Source: Tillus elongatus
Lineage: Eukaryota; Arthropoda; Insecta; Coleoptera; Cleridae
Reading direction: 5' to 3'
DNA: 64,000 bases
Assembly (NCBI GenBank): GCA_964006375.1
Contig: OZ023265.1
Span: forward strand, 160,096,118 to 160,160,117
Shown: positions 25,950 to 45,485 of the stretch, piece by piece
How the letters are laid out: the number at the start of each line of letters is the position of its first letter
How positions within the stretch are numbered: the first letter of the stretch is position 1
The notes under the pieces: model-generated
What the model saw: the letters and a program-made list of their open reading frames with translations, nothing else
Database searches by the model: none
Told to the model about the DNA's origin: nothing
Translations under genes and position numbers: made by a program

Positions 25950-27611
25950 AATTGTAATCAAATGAAAATAGTTAAACGATTGCGAGAGAAAGATTGTTTC
26001 TATGTTAAAGCAAATAAAGGCAATAAGGTAGTGATTTTGGATAAAAACGAGTATAAAGATAGAGTTTATAGCGCCATAGCGACATGACTGTATAAAAAAC
26101 TAAATAAAAACCCGCTACCAAAAATGATTTCGGACGTTAAAAATAGTCTAAAAAGTTGTCACAATCTCATATCAAAAGACTTAGAAAGAAAGTTACAAGT
26201 TCCCAAGAAGTACGGTCTCCCAAAAATTCATAAACCGGGAAATTCAATTAGACCTATTATTTCGGCTATAGATTCCCCGACTTATAATTTAGCTAAGTGG
26301 TTGACAGATGAGTTTAAAGGCTTGCCTGTCAAACAGAAAAGTTTTTCAGTAACAAATTCACTTGAATTTATTAATAAGATCAAAGAGGTTAAATTGACTG
26401 AAGGCGAGGTCTTAATTTCATTCGATGTAACCTCATTGTTTCCTAGCGTTCCCACGGAGCAAACTTTAACGTATTTAGAGCAGTTGCTAAAAATGAATAA
26501 CATAAATGAAAATGTCTGCAAAGAATATTTAACTCTTAACAAACCTTTGCATCAAACAATATATTTTTCAATTTAACAATGAATTTTTTCAACAAACCCA
26601 AGGCACGGCAATGGGCAATCTGCTATCGCCATTTATTGCAGACCTTTTCATGAGCAGATTTGAAACAGATCTTGAAAGGGAAACTGATTATTTTCCTAGA
26701 GTGTGGTGTCGTTACGTGGATGATATTTTCGCGGTGTTTATCACAAACATTTGCAGACAAGAAGATTTTATTGCCAAACTAAACAATAAATTTGACTCTA
26801 GATGTACTAGTTATAAAGAATAAAGACACTTTAGAATTCGATGTCTATAGAAAGGAAACCACTACTCTAAGCTACATCCCGAACGAGTTACATCATACGT
26901 ACACACAAAAAATGGCAAGTCTGAATTTTTTAGTCAATCGGTTAATTAATTTTCCTTTAAACAAAAGTAGATATACCAAAGAATTAAATTATATTAAGAA
27001 CGTGGCCGAATATAACGGATACACTGCTTGTCTAGTGGAAAAATTAATCAACAAACAGAAAACAAAGAAAATGTTGACGGAATCAATGACGTTCAGAAGA
27101 GAAAAATCGGAAAAGAACTTTGTTTGCTCACCATTTGAACCTAGAATCACGAGGGGCCTAGACAGCATTTTTAAAAAAGTCAACTTACAGCTAACATTTT
27201 CAACAACAAATACCTTAAAAAACTTGCTAGGTAACCCAAAAGACAGGATAGCGCGGACAAAATGTCGGGAATTTATGAAATAAGTTGTAAAGATTGTAAT
27301 CTTAACTACGTCTGACAAACAAAAAGATCGATTGGAATTAGATTCAAAGAACACTTATCCCAATTACGTTACGGTACTGTAGATAAGTCTTCCGTCGCCC
27401 GACACATTTGGCATAATAATCATCACGTTGATAAAGATAATCTGAAATTAATAAAAAATGTTAGAAAACCAGGACAGCAAAACGGGTTCGAAAGCGTATA
27501 TATTGTGAAATATAGTTACAACAAAAACTGTATGAACGCTTTACCACCGCCAATTACGAATCACCTGATCGATTGCTTTGTTAAATCAAATTCCCACGTT
27601 TTCGGCACGTT
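25950..27611 (+). pseudogene. Penelope-like reverse transcriptase / GIY-YIG endonuclease, broken
   Basis: Blocks in order: an N-terminal region around KKYGLPKIHKPGNSIRPIIS (26210), the finger/palm SFDVTSLFPSVPTE (26425), GTAMGNLLSPFIADLF (26605), and the catalytic Y-V-D-D (26718). After that come a linker and a C-terminal GIY-YIG domain starting GIYEISCKDCNLNYV (27260). Breaks include TGA in the N-terminal part (26087), a stop at 26574, a frameshift near 26800, a one-base loss near 27245, and TGA where YVGQT is expected (near 27312). The inverted arm has the same TGA. Confidence 0.85.
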
Positions 27612-27866
27612 CTAAAGATATCATAAATATACAGTTATTGCCGCCAAAGGAATCGATGTTAATTTAGCTGTCGTTGAACCTTCTTAAAACTATTACAGAT
27701 GGACACTTTTTAGATTAAGTAGTAGGGACAGCGCAAAGACCTTGTCCGGCAATAAAAATACAATACACTGTGAAATTTGCCTGCAACTAGTTTCCCATCT
27801 CGGTTCGATCTCTTTACCTAAGATCCGGTATATAAGTTGATGTTAGTTTTTTAAGTATTTAGAATG

Positions 27867-27922
27867 TTTCATCCTCTGATGACGCTAACTTGGTTAGTGA
27901 AACGATCGTCAGGTCTTTGAAA
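27867..27922 (+). ncRNA. Hammerhead ribozyme in the Penelope terminal repeat
   Basis: Core CTGATGA at 27876-27882, stem II GCTAAC/GTTAGT with loop TTG, then GAAAC (27899-27903). Stem III is the 8-base palindrome ACGATCGT with the cleavage C at 27910. Stem I combines CCT/AGG next to the core with TTTC/GAAA farther out, separated by an internal loop. This is the minimal-stem-III layout known from retroelements. All core bases are present. Confidence 0.8.
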
Positions 27923-28888
27923 ATGTGTTGTGGTGATTTAGGTTCTCCAAGTGTACTTATCAGTGCTCATCACAGGTTCCAATCTTCACTTAGTGATTCA
28001 TTAGAGGTTTATAGGGAAATAGAAGAGACATCAATCTGAAATTTTGGTTTCAACTATAATACGATACGATCTATTCTTCTATAATATTTTCAAAAAGTAC
28101 GACTAGCCCTTTCACAATTGTCGCAAGAAAAAATTCAAAGGTCAGCGACTGAAGGTGTCAGAAAAAGAATTACTATGTGTTGTGAATAACATGGGCCACA
28201 TTTTCATCAGTTACTTTAGTTTTATTTTTCAATTAATTTTTTTGTTCAATATCATATAGTCTATTTTTGTGATGTAGATGTTTTGCATAAAAATGTCCAG
28301 AAATTGAATGTAAATATTCATTGTAGCTATAGGGTATGCTATAGCTATATCAACAGAGAATAAAATTCCATGTCAAATGGTATCAAAATATTATTGTCAT
28401 TTAATTTTAAATAAAGTTATTGGTATTTAAAGTGACAAATAAGTGAACTTAAATACTAGACACCCTGTATGACATTTTAGAATATTATTAATGGCTCCTG
28501 ATAGGACACTCTTTTGTTAACATATTTACCAAGAATAAACTTTTTAACAATACAATTATTGGTAATAATGACATTTTAGTTAGTCACTCCATCAGTCAAA
28601 ATTTTATGAAAAAATTAAATATCTCAAAAACAATTAAAAATAGCAAACGGATTCAAAATGCAACAGCTTCAGCATTTTATGTAGAATTTAAAAATGCAAT
28701 AATATTTATAGGGTTCCATTTGAAAAAAAGTTAATGTTACTTCCAGTTCAACCGGGAGTTCAAGCGCACTGAAAATACTATGGAAAAATATATTTTGCGT
28801 CATATTATAGCTGCAACCAAATTTTCAGATTGATGTCTCCTCTATTTCCCCATAAACATCTAATGAATCAGTTAGATAAATCGTCCTG

Positions 28889-29241
28889 TATATTTATCAA
28901 GAAAGATAGGTGGGCACCATTATGATCCACACACTTGTAGTATTTTCGAAAATTTTTCATTGCTGTCCATAACATTTTCGGTGTAGTATGTTTAGTTTTA
29001 GTTCTAGTAATATTTGCAGTTGTTCGATATACCTTGCTCTTGAGCCAATCCTAAAGAAAAAAAAAAGTCGCATGTGGACAAATGAGGACATCTAGCCGGC
29101 CAGACAATTCCCCATTTTTTTGTGATATGGTTCGGAAGGAGTTACCTTAAAGCAATAATAGACACATGAGCAGTATGACTTGTAGCACTTACTGGGACCA
29201 AGTAATGTGTACAAATTTTCCCACTTACTTACGAACCCTAC

Positions 29242-29332
<91 letters not shown>

Positions 29333-29694
29333 TTCATTAATAATAATAATAATAATAATGTCTTTATTTAGAAACAAATGTAACTACATTTGCACTAAGA
29401 AGGTGAAGATTAGCTATTAAGCTTTTCTCTAACTCTTAACCTTAAAGGTTAAAAATCCAACAAGAGAAAACATACAATATGCAAAAATAAATAAATAAAA
29501 AAAATAAACTAAGTGTATATTACCTATCCTGCAATAAGAGCAAACAACAATCAAACAACACAACCACCCACAAAGAATGAGGAAGCGAAACAAGGAACTA
29601 TTTACTGGTGAATAGATGATTCCTAACAGACGTTTAAAAGTACCCAAAGAGACATCCCATTTAAAATCGCGATAGGAGTTCTGTTATACTGCCG
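28889..29694. other. Repeat-rich gap between MITE and LINE tail
   Basis: 29246-29327 is an (AT)n array. 29336-29360 is a (TAA)n microsatellite. 29430-29660 reads on the minus strand as a hydrophobic, protein-like stretch with an (AAAT)n-like internal run, possibly the 3' end of another LINE. No host gene is seen. Confidence 0.4.
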
Positions 29695-29767
29695 TGTGAC
29701 AATAAGCCAAAGGCTGCGGTGCTATCGGGGCGCCAAAGACGCGGACGAGCTCAAAGGGAAAAAAATG
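29695..29767 (+). mobile_element. Very short 5'-truncated LINE tail
   Basis: The stretch aataagccaaaggctgcggt, the gctatcggggcg block and the terminal A-run match, in the opposite orientation, the 3' untranslated ends at 36352-36440 and 40097-40170. Only about 70 bp of the element was copied. Confidence 0.75.
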
Positions 29768-29908
29768 CTACTGCATTATGTGAAACATCTCCTGAACATG
29801 GCCGAAGAATGCTGGGGCATGGTGAGAGTATGTTGAGTTCCGCTGTCATGAATATCACTTCTAAAAACAAATTTCTTGCACAAATAGGGTGGATTGCCAT
29901 TTTTAAGC

Positions 29909-30845
29909 ACATTTATTTATTTATTTATTGAATACATGCCCAACAGGATAATCCCATTAATAGGGCACCATACAAAAATAACAATATGTAATAATATGAA
30001 CAAAAAATACTTCTAAAAAACTAACTAAACTACAAAACTAAAATACTATGCAAAACATCACAAGGCAGAAATTCCACAAATCAGTACATATAATGGTTCT
30101 AATAACCAACAAAGTAAGATATAGCCACCCTACGAATAACTGCAGCCTTATCCGAATAGAAGTCGCACAAGTTTGCAATGTTATTAAAGTCAGAGCTCAT
30201 TGTATAAACAGGTGATTTCATATACAAGATAGTCCTTGGTATTGGAGGCTTAAACACTCTCACCACTCTAGATGCAGCCCGTGGAACTGATAAATTTAAT
30301 TGCATCAATAAGTCTGGACAATCAGCTTTACCATGAAACAAGTTATGCAGAAACATCACAGGTGCAACTTTTCTACGCGAATACAAACTGGGTATGCCAG
30401 CTTGCATCAGCAATTGGCCATGATCACATCCTCTCTGTGGGTAGGTACCAGATGCCCTATATACAAGGTGTTTTAAAAACTTACGCTGAACATCTTCCAG
30501 AGCACCAATCTGAACACTATAAAAGGGATCAAAAACCAAGCTACAATATTCAAGCCTCGATCGAATGTAGGCAAAATAGAGAATTTTCAAGCTATCCAAA
30601 TTGGAAAATGATCTGCTATTCCTCACAATGAAACCCATCAACTTCAAACAGGATGCTGTAATTGTTTGAATATGTCCAGTGACTCTTAAATTTTGTTCAT
30701 ATATAATGCCAAGATCATTGTGCGTTTCAGTCCTAGCCAATGGTGTACCACCCACTTTGTAGGGAAAAGCTATACGGCTGGTTTTTCTAGTGTATGTCAT
30801 CACTTTGCACTTCGAGACATTTAATTCAAGTCTGTTCTCACATGA
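29909..30845 (-). mobile_element. LINE A, C-terminal RT fragment (jockey-like)
   Basis: The minus-strand frame 30099-30803 (234 residues) begins MTYTRKTSRIAFPYKVGGTP and continues through NDLGIIYEQNLRV and YCSLVFDPFY, the region after the RT active site in jockey-type elements. It ends in a (TAAA)n-like tail at 29909-29930. The 5' boundary is near 30845, where a different LINE begins. Confidence 0.75.
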
Positions 30846-30849
30846 AATA

Positions 30850-33110
30850 AAAACACCATAAAATTTAATCTAAACCAGTTCTCAACTTTCAGCCATTGGA
30901 CTCGTGAAAAATAAGAGGAAATATGATCATACTTCCTCAAATTGTAAACTAATCTTCAACAACTATTATAAATCTGTTGCAGCTGATTATGAATCTAAGC
31001 ATGGGTAATAAACAACACTACAGTAATTCAAAAGTGAGAATACCAATGATTCATTCAATTTCTTACGCAACTTAAAATTCACAACATGCTTGTTTACATA
31101 GAATAAGTGTATTCTAGCATAACACTTTTGGATGAGAGTTTTTAAGTGACCCTTGAATCTAAGTGACACGTCAACAACGAAACCCAGACTCCTTGCCTCG
31201 TTTGATATGACTATGTCAACGCCATCCAGCTTGAGCTGCAATGAGTTCTGAATATACAAACGCTTAGACCTACTGCAAAACAGAACACATGTAGTCTTGG
31301 ATGGATTGACAACAAGGTTATGATCCCTTGAATGTGAAGAAATACTTTCTAAATCTCTGTTTATTGACTCACCCGCCTCAAAGGCATTATGTGGTGCAAA
31401 ACTAAGTAACAGCTGTGTATCGTCAGCATAAAGCTGCAGCCAACCACCACTTACCGCTTTTGGTAGAACCGAAGTATAAACAAGGAACAAAATGGGTCCT
31501 AGAATCGATCCCTGCGGGACTCTGAGACTGCTACCAGACTTTGAATACTCATTGTCAACACGTACACAATTCCACAGATACGATGCAAAAAAAGACAGAA
31601 CAGCAAAGTCACAACCATAGTGGAGGTTACGGCGTTGGTGCCGTCGAATTGATTTTCTTGGCTGGTTCTCGATCGATTTAGTGGACTGTATCGAATTAAA
31701 GCAATGTGGATTTCTGTAGAATATATATTAACTATTTACACTAATTACAATAACTTATAAATAAATATACAAGACGGAGCGGCGTGCTAAGCGAAGCACT
31801 CGAATGGGTATTTTTAAAACGAATAGGACGATTGATCGTCTTCATTCTTCTTCATCGCGATCGTCGGGCTTGCGCAGAATCAATGTCCAAGACAGCTTGA
31901 CATCTGAGCTGTCAACGGTGGCGCACTGCGTGATTTAAAAATTCGCGGAAAATGTTTATAATGTTAACCATATAGTATCCAAGCTTAGCACACAACAACT
32001 CGTGATTAATCAGATCAAAAGCCTTGGAATAATCCAAGGGGATTAATACAACAGCTATTTTTCGATCTAGATCACGAATTATATTGTCTGTCAGGTTCAA
32101 CATGGCAGTACTGGTACTGTGCTCTCGGCAAAAGCCAGATTGTTGTGTTGGTAAAATATCATTGCACAAGAGATAATCACATAACTGGAAATAAGCAACT
32201 TTCTCAGGTATTTAAGAGAACACAGGTAATAAGCTAATAGGTCGCAGATCATTGACGGAATGAGGGTTGGCTATCTTAGGCACCAGACAAACTATGGACT
32301 CACACCAGGCTTTAGGAAAATAGCCACACAGTAGACAAGAATTTATAACATGAGTAATATGGTCAAGAATCACAGGTAAACACAATTTTAACATATAAAG
32401 CGAGATTCCATCCTTACCAACACCGTTAGACTTCAAAGAGTTTATTACATCAAGAATTGCACCTTGGCTTACCAATGTAAATGAAAATTTATTGTTATTC
32501 TTTCTATTGCTGGAGTAAAAACGATTTCGATTTTGACAGTTATTTGTTGTCTTGTAAACACTAATAAAATAATCATTAATATCATCAGGCTTATCCACTG
32601 TGAACAGCTGAAGACTGAATGTTCATGCTATGCAAGCCCCTCCATAACTCTTTGTCATTCATCTTTAACGTTGACAGATATGCAGCATTCTCTCTTCTTA
32701 TTGATGCTGGACCATAAATCCGACATTATAGTAGTTTCAGTCTTCAGGCAATCTGATCTTCCTAAATTTGATTAAGGCCTTGTCATGTTCTTTAAAAATC
32801 AACCTTAAGTTATCAGTCAACCAGGGTGCCCGCCATTTACTGATTCTAATTATCCTCAGCCGAGCATGAACATCAAAAGCATATTTATATTTTCGGTCAA
32901 AAATTTCACCTTACTGTTAATATGCTATCTTATAACCTTTCTTATATCTGCTGTGATGCGATCAGACTTGTTTGGACAGGTATAATGTCTTTCAGGGTTA
33001 AATTTTGAGATAATTAGGTAACTTATTGATTTACTTGCACTTTCTTTAATGCATCCAGATTCTGAGGACCATACTTTTATGTTCAGAATATTGTTTCTGA
33101 TTAAACTTCT
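30850..33110 (-). mobile_element. LINE B, endonuclease linker and RT fragments
   Basis: Minus-strand pieces in order: an endonuclease/linker part near 32770-32900, the RT finger region in 32212-32598 (DVINSLKSNGVGKDGIS), the palm in 31912-32169 (LIPLDYSKAFDLINHE), then after an insertion RVPQGSILGPILF near 31510 and the catalytic YADDTQ in 30987-31490. It is frame-broken and interrupted around 31620-31915. Its 5' portion continues beyond the inserted LINE C. Confidence 0.75.
31620..31915. mobile_element. LTR-like insertion inside LINE B
   Basis: About 295 bp of sequence unlike the LINE lies between two pieces of its RT palm. On the minus strand it runs from AGTGCGCC to CTCCACT (short AGTG/CACT inverted ends) and includes a weak TATA-like AT-rich centre, so a solo LTR is possible. 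I could not find a convincing TSD. Confidence 0.35.
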
Positions 33111-33123
33111 CTTGTTAAGCTTA

Positions 33124-34561
33124 GTAGTAGTAGTAGCAGTGGTGGGGAGGCCAACGCCAAGCAAGTAGGCCACCATTTGCCAAACCCAGCAACCATGCTC
33201 TACTCCTCTTCGGTTCCATCACCAAACCGCCTCGACCTCGAGATGAAGGCAGTGACAGTCTTCAATTGGACAGTACTTACCTGATTCCTCTGCAGAGTCC
33301 TCGATCCGAACAGTTCTGCTCGAAGACCACCAAAAGCCTCACATTCGCACAGGTAGTGGTAGGACGTTTCCTCATCCTCACTGCATTCCTGGCAAATGGG
33401 ATCCCTCTCTACGCCTATCAATGTGAGGTGTCTTCTAAGGGCGCAGTGGCCTGTGAACACCCTAAGGATGCGGCGAAGCGTAGGTCGACTCTTTCCGAGT
33501 AGCCAGGCAGCTTTATCTCTGTCCGGCCCCTCCACGAAGTCCCTCGCCTGCCTGCAGCCACCAGCCGACCCTCAGTGCCTCTTCATTGCTTCCTCGGTCC
33601 ACCTGTCTAAGGCGACAGAGACCGACTTCCTACTTATACCTATGGCCGGCTCCGGGCCACAGAACGGCCGCCGGGAACCAAGCCTTGCGAGTTTATTCGC
33701 GACCTCATTCCCCGCCACGCCACAGTGTCCCGGAACCCACACTAGTTGTACCTCCTTTGTCCTGGCTAACCCTCTAAGGGCGTCAGCGCACTCCTGAACC
33801 AGTGTAGACCTGATTCTGGCCGCGTAGACTGCCCGGAGGACTGCCTGGCTGTCCGAGCAGATGTACACACATTTCTTGGGACTCCTCTTCACATCCTGTC
33901 TGTTGGTCACAGACAGGATAGCATACACCTCTGTTTCGAATGCCGTGGTATATGCGCCAAGGGCATAACTCTCGCGCACCCCCAGGCCCTCGATGTATCA
34001 TCCTGCCCCGGGGGATTGCTGGTCCTCCAGCCGCGATCCGACGGTGAAACAGACCAGGCTTGCGGGCTGGAATTTAACCTAATTTTCCCTCCACTGATCC
34101 CTACGGGGGATTCTGAGGGTGTATGGCCCAGTCAACCTAATATCATCCTCGGCATCCCGCACCTTTATGGCGGAAATCGGAATTTCCTTTTCCACCTCCT
34201 TGGCGACTCTTGCATGCCCTATTACTGCTCCCTCTCCGCACCAGTTTCCTGAGTCTCGCATTCTGAGATGCGACGCCATCGTCTCCCTCCTGACACAGAT
34301 GGGAAGCGGTGGCAGCATCAACAGGACCTCTAGCGCGGCTGAGGGCGTCGTCCTCATAGCGCCTGTGATACCCAGGATTGCCAGCCTTTGGAGTTTGGCC
34401 AGCTTCCAGCTGGTAGTTTGGTTCACACCGCACCACCAGACCAACGCCTCATAGAGGATTCTCGGCCTGACGATCACAGTGTAGATCCAGTGAAGGATCC
34501 GAGGATTAACTCCCCAGGTCCTCCCTATCACTCGACGCAGCTGCCAGAGGCTCGCTACCCC
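33124..34561 (-). mobile_element. LINE C with RNase H, 13-bp TSD
   Basis: CTTGTTAAGCTTA at 33111-33123 and 34562-34574 is an exact 13-bp target-site duplication. The minus-strand 3' tail is a (CTA)n-type repeat. Frames: 34079-34531 (RT thumb side, ITGAMRTTPSAALEVLLMLP), 33572-33979 (RNase H: ETEVYAI, CSDSQAVLRA, WVPGHCGVAGNE) and 33200-33535 (C-terminal zinc finger CQECSEDEETSYHYLCEC). The last catalytic Asp of RNase H is Asn here (NEVANKLA), and two frameshifts break the ORF. It was inserted into the older LINE B region. Confidence 0.85.
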
Positions 34562-34574
34562 CTTGTTAAGCTTA

Positions 34575-35764
34575 ATTGCATCTTATATTTAATTGAACTT
34601 GCAAGGAAAGAGGAAAACACACATGTTACTTGTACTATATCTATTCAACCACTTCCCTTTGCTCCATGTACAAAACAGGTATTTAGCCACCTTAGTGGTG
34701 GGGTTGACAACGATTATAAATTCAAATTAAGGCGACAACAATAGCTGAGTAGTATTGTGGAGTCATATTGCAAGTTGATTTCTCTTATTCTTTTACATAG
34801 AAATTTCATTTGTTTTTGTAAAATTTCAGTAAGCAAATAACAAAAATCATTTTTTCTCTGAATAACCGCGAACTATTAGAAAAAAAATAAAACCTGAAAA
34901 CAGAATTTTGCAATCGGCTAAAAATTCAGCATTGCTTTGCTAATTTTGACGACTCTATCTCTAATAATAATAACGGAGATAGCAATAGTGCTCAATGAAA
35001 TATGACCATCCGCTGACTTATAACGTGTATATTTTTAAATTTTCAGGATAAACCACCTCAAAAACAATTTTTTTGTGCAAACGGTTTAAGTGGGCATTGC
35101 TGCCAAGTTAAACCTTTTTCATTTAATGATCTTCACCATCCAATGTTTATAAAAGTGAACAAAAACTTGGTAGTAAACCGTTAAATGCTATCACAATAAA
35201 TTCCAAGAAAAAGATTAATAGATATAAAATAAAATTTAACAAGGGCATTTTTTATAAATGAGAGGAAGAGTACAATCTTTTTCGTTATATCGTCTAAATT
35301 GTTTTAATTTTTAGAACTCAAAAAGTCAACCTTAGGTACATATCTTTGTTTACTTTTAGGTCTTCTTATCCCTTTAATTACTTCTAAAATTTTAAGATAA
35401 TTTTAAGTGATAACCAATATACTAGTTTTGTTAAGTTTGTTGTTAAAATTTATATGTTTGTACAAAGAAGACACTATAATAAATCATTATTTTTATCATA
35501 CTTTCGTACCCGTTATTGCCATATTTGTTTATTCATTTATTTATTTAACCTAACAGAATACATTTCAAACTGGACGAAACAATATGATTGGGGTGAAAAC
35601 ACAGAATTGGGACGTGGAAGGTGCGAGAGAATGCTGGAAAAAATGTTTTGAGATAGTATATGAAAGCAATAAGAACATTCTGCCGATTGCAAGTCAGACA
35701 CTGTTGAAGCGCCTGAGGTTGAAATAGTGATCAAGAAGTGAAGATTAGAATCTGTGTTGGGCAC
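34575..35764. other. Gene-free stretch
   Basis: 34575-34740 is the continuation of the sequence into which LINE C was inserted. 35525-35550 has a short (TTTA)n run. I see no exon or RNA gene in the remainder. Confidence 0.4.
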
Positions 35765-36065
35765 TGATAAGTACACTTGGACAACCCAAATCACCACAAC
35801 ACATTTTAAAAAACCTGACGATCGTTTCAAGTGAAAGTCATCAAGAAACTAAGGAACGGAAAAGCTGCGGGTTTTGATAAAATCGATGGAGTAATGTTTA
35901 AGTATGAATGCACGAATTTGACTGTGTGGCTATGTGAGCTGTCTAACATGTTCATAAAAGTAGGTCAAGTGCCAAGAGAGTGGAAGGATGCTATCATGGT
36001 GACTTTATAAAGGTAAAGTTAAAGGAGAAGTTTGCTCGGAGACAGAAGGCCTAAAAATGAATGCT
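35765..36065. mobile_element. Penelope terminus fragment joined to an RT fragment
   Basis: 35765-35830 (ataagtacacttgg, then cctgacgatcgtttca) is a piece of the Penelope terminal repeat in minus orientation, holding only one half of the hammerhead. Directly beside it the plus strand reads KVIKKLRNGKAAGFDKIDGV and VPREWKDAIMV, an RTE/jockey-like reverse transcriptase finger region of about 65 codons, with a stop at its end. Confidence 0.6.
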
Positions 36066-36351
36066 TCTGAGGTAAGTGGTTTTTTTTTAGGAAGTGGGAT
36101 ATCCTTCATGGACGCCACTTACTATGGTTCTAGCGCGAAGTGGTGTTTAGTGACATAGCATCAGAAATGCCGGGCGGCTATTTTTCTATTCTGGTATATG
36201 CTCTTCTGCTCCCTTCTTTTCTAGGACTTGCCTTACATAGCTAGATATTCTACGTCAGTTTTTCAAGCTTTCTAACATTATTTGTATGGCATTTGTTTAA
36301 TTTATTTCAGCATTTATCTCAGCCTCCAATTGTTGTCTCCATTGAGACCGT

Positions 36352-37285
36352 CTATTTTTTTTTCCTCCCTCAGGGTTCGTCCGCGGCCTCGCCGCCCCGA
36401 TAGCACTGCAACCTTTGGCTTAATGTGCATGCCCTTAGTCTTTTTACTCCACCCACTCCAAAATCACTGTGCCTTGAACTAGTCTGCACAGCGATTAGTA
36501 GGGTGAAGTTTTATATTGCTCTGTCTCCGGTCTAGACTGACCGTAGATCAGTTGTCTTCTGCAGTCCAGAGCTTTACACTCGCACAAGATGTGCTGGGCT
36601 GGTTCCTCCCCCTCGACGCAGAGTCTGCATGCGACGTCCCCCTCGAACCGCCCCATTTTATGCAGGTGTTTCATAACGGCCACATGTCCCGTCAAGAGAC
36701 CTGTTATGTTTTTGAGCTGTCCTCTGCTAAGATTTAGCAGCTCCACACCTCTCTTTGAAGTGGGTTCGTCAATTATTGACTTCCCATATCTGAGCCCTGA
36801 ACAGTCTGCTCAGTACACCTTGTGTTAGTTTCTGACCCATGACTTAATGGCTCCCCTGGCAGTACTCTTTGTCACGCCCAGAGCCGGTTCTGGTCCCATA
36901 AATGGTTCTGCGGACCCTCTCGTAGCGAGACTGTCAGCTTCTTCATTGCCTTTGACCGCTGAGTGACCCGGCACCCAGATGAGGGGCACCTAATTCTGCC
37001 CAGCCAGGTCGCTCGTCTCGTCTCGGCACTCACTCACCAGCCAGGAATTTACCCGTGGACCACTTACGGCTGCCTGGCTTTCTGTGGCTATGAGGATCCG
37101 CTTGTTGGTGTAGCCACTCCTCTTGTTCTCCCACACACAGTGCAGGATGGTGTACATTTCGGCCCGAAAGGCCGTTGCATGGACTCTGAGGGAAATACTA
37201 TGATTTACCCTCGGTCATTCCGAATAAACACCTGCCCCCGTCCCACGCTCCCCGCCGGATCCGTCCGTGAATCAGACGAGCTTAG
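36352..37285 (-). mobile_element. LINE D fragment (same family as 40.1-41.4 kb)
   Basis: A poly-T run at 36352-36362 is the poly(A) tail on the minus strand. 36495-36746 encodes the C-terminal block LLNLSRGQLKNITGLLTGH and the zinc finger CRLCVEGEEPAQHILCEC. Upstream RNase H sequence is present to about 37285 but shifted among frames. No TSD is evident. The 5' part is truncated. Confidence 0.75.
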
Positions 37286-37792
37286 TTTAGTTATTTTATT
37301 ATTGTAACTGTTATTATAGTTATAGATTAGTTCTATCTTAATGTTAAATATTGACATACATCATGTAGACATTTTGAAGGCCTCATCTGTCATTTGTGAT
37401 TCATTTTATTTTCAATTTTAAAGAATTTTTTGATCAAAACAACATAACATAACAATAGGTTTTTATGTCTGAGGATGTTGTCAAGCATCCAAACAGGTTT
37501 TTCCAACAGTGAAGCCAGAGAAGTAGTCTCCAAGTCTGTATGTACAAAAATGACCACATTTCAGATGGTTCTTTGCTATTACCTGTTTAATTGTATATCT
37601 GTGGCGTACAGACAACTTTAAATTGATTTAACTAGAAGTAAAACAACAAAAAATTTCTGCTCTTTTTGTTTATTTTCACAACTTAAATAATAATATTATA
37701 ATAAATATTTAAAATTGTTACATTAAAAACAACAGTCGAATTTTAAACAGATTCTTAACATTTTAATTCAAATATAGGAATACATATTATTT
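37286..37792. other. 3' flank of MAD2L2 gene
   Basis: AT-rich sequence downstream of the minus-strand MAD2L2 stop. A minus-strand AATAAA at 37669-37674, about 120 nt after the stop, is a plausible polyadenylation signal. Confidence 0.5.

Positions 37793-45485
<7,693 letters not shown>

Larger units (their letters stand above)
24574..27993 (+). mobile_element. Penelope-like retroelement with 1-kb inverted arm and 13-bp TSD
   Basis: TGATTCATTAGAG at 24561-24573 and 27994-28006 is a 13-bp target-site duplication. The plus-strand body encodes a Penelope-type reverse transcriptase and GIY-YIG endonuclease and ends in a non-coding terminal repeat with a hammerhead ribozyme. The left 1.05 kb (24574-25624) is an inverted copy of the right 1.1 kb (about 26860-27990), the usual inverted terminal-repeat arrangement of this class. 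Stops and frameshifts show it is dead. Confidence 0.9.
24544..28888. mobile_element. MITE (gtgattcatctaactgattc type) split by a Penelope element
   Basis: The left end CAGGTGATTCATCTAACTGA (24544) and the right end ...tcagttagataaatcgtcctg (to 28888) are inverted repeats shared with the intact copy at 49610-50147. The Penelope-like element 24574-27993 interrupts it 30 bp from the left end, leaving about 880 bp on the right. Confidence 0.8.

Noticed and set aside
26124..27283. Considered as telomerase-like or group II intron RT
   Set aside because: The KIHKP block, YVDD box and C-terminal GIY-YIG order fit Penelope-like elements better.
24544..28888. CRISPR-like or satellite array, suggested by repeated motifs
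   Set aside because: The repeats are two inverted arms of one retroelement without regular spacers.
33266..34744. Plus-strand ORFs opposite LINE C
   Set aside because: Antisense of the RNase H/RT frames; the minus strand has the recognisable motifs.
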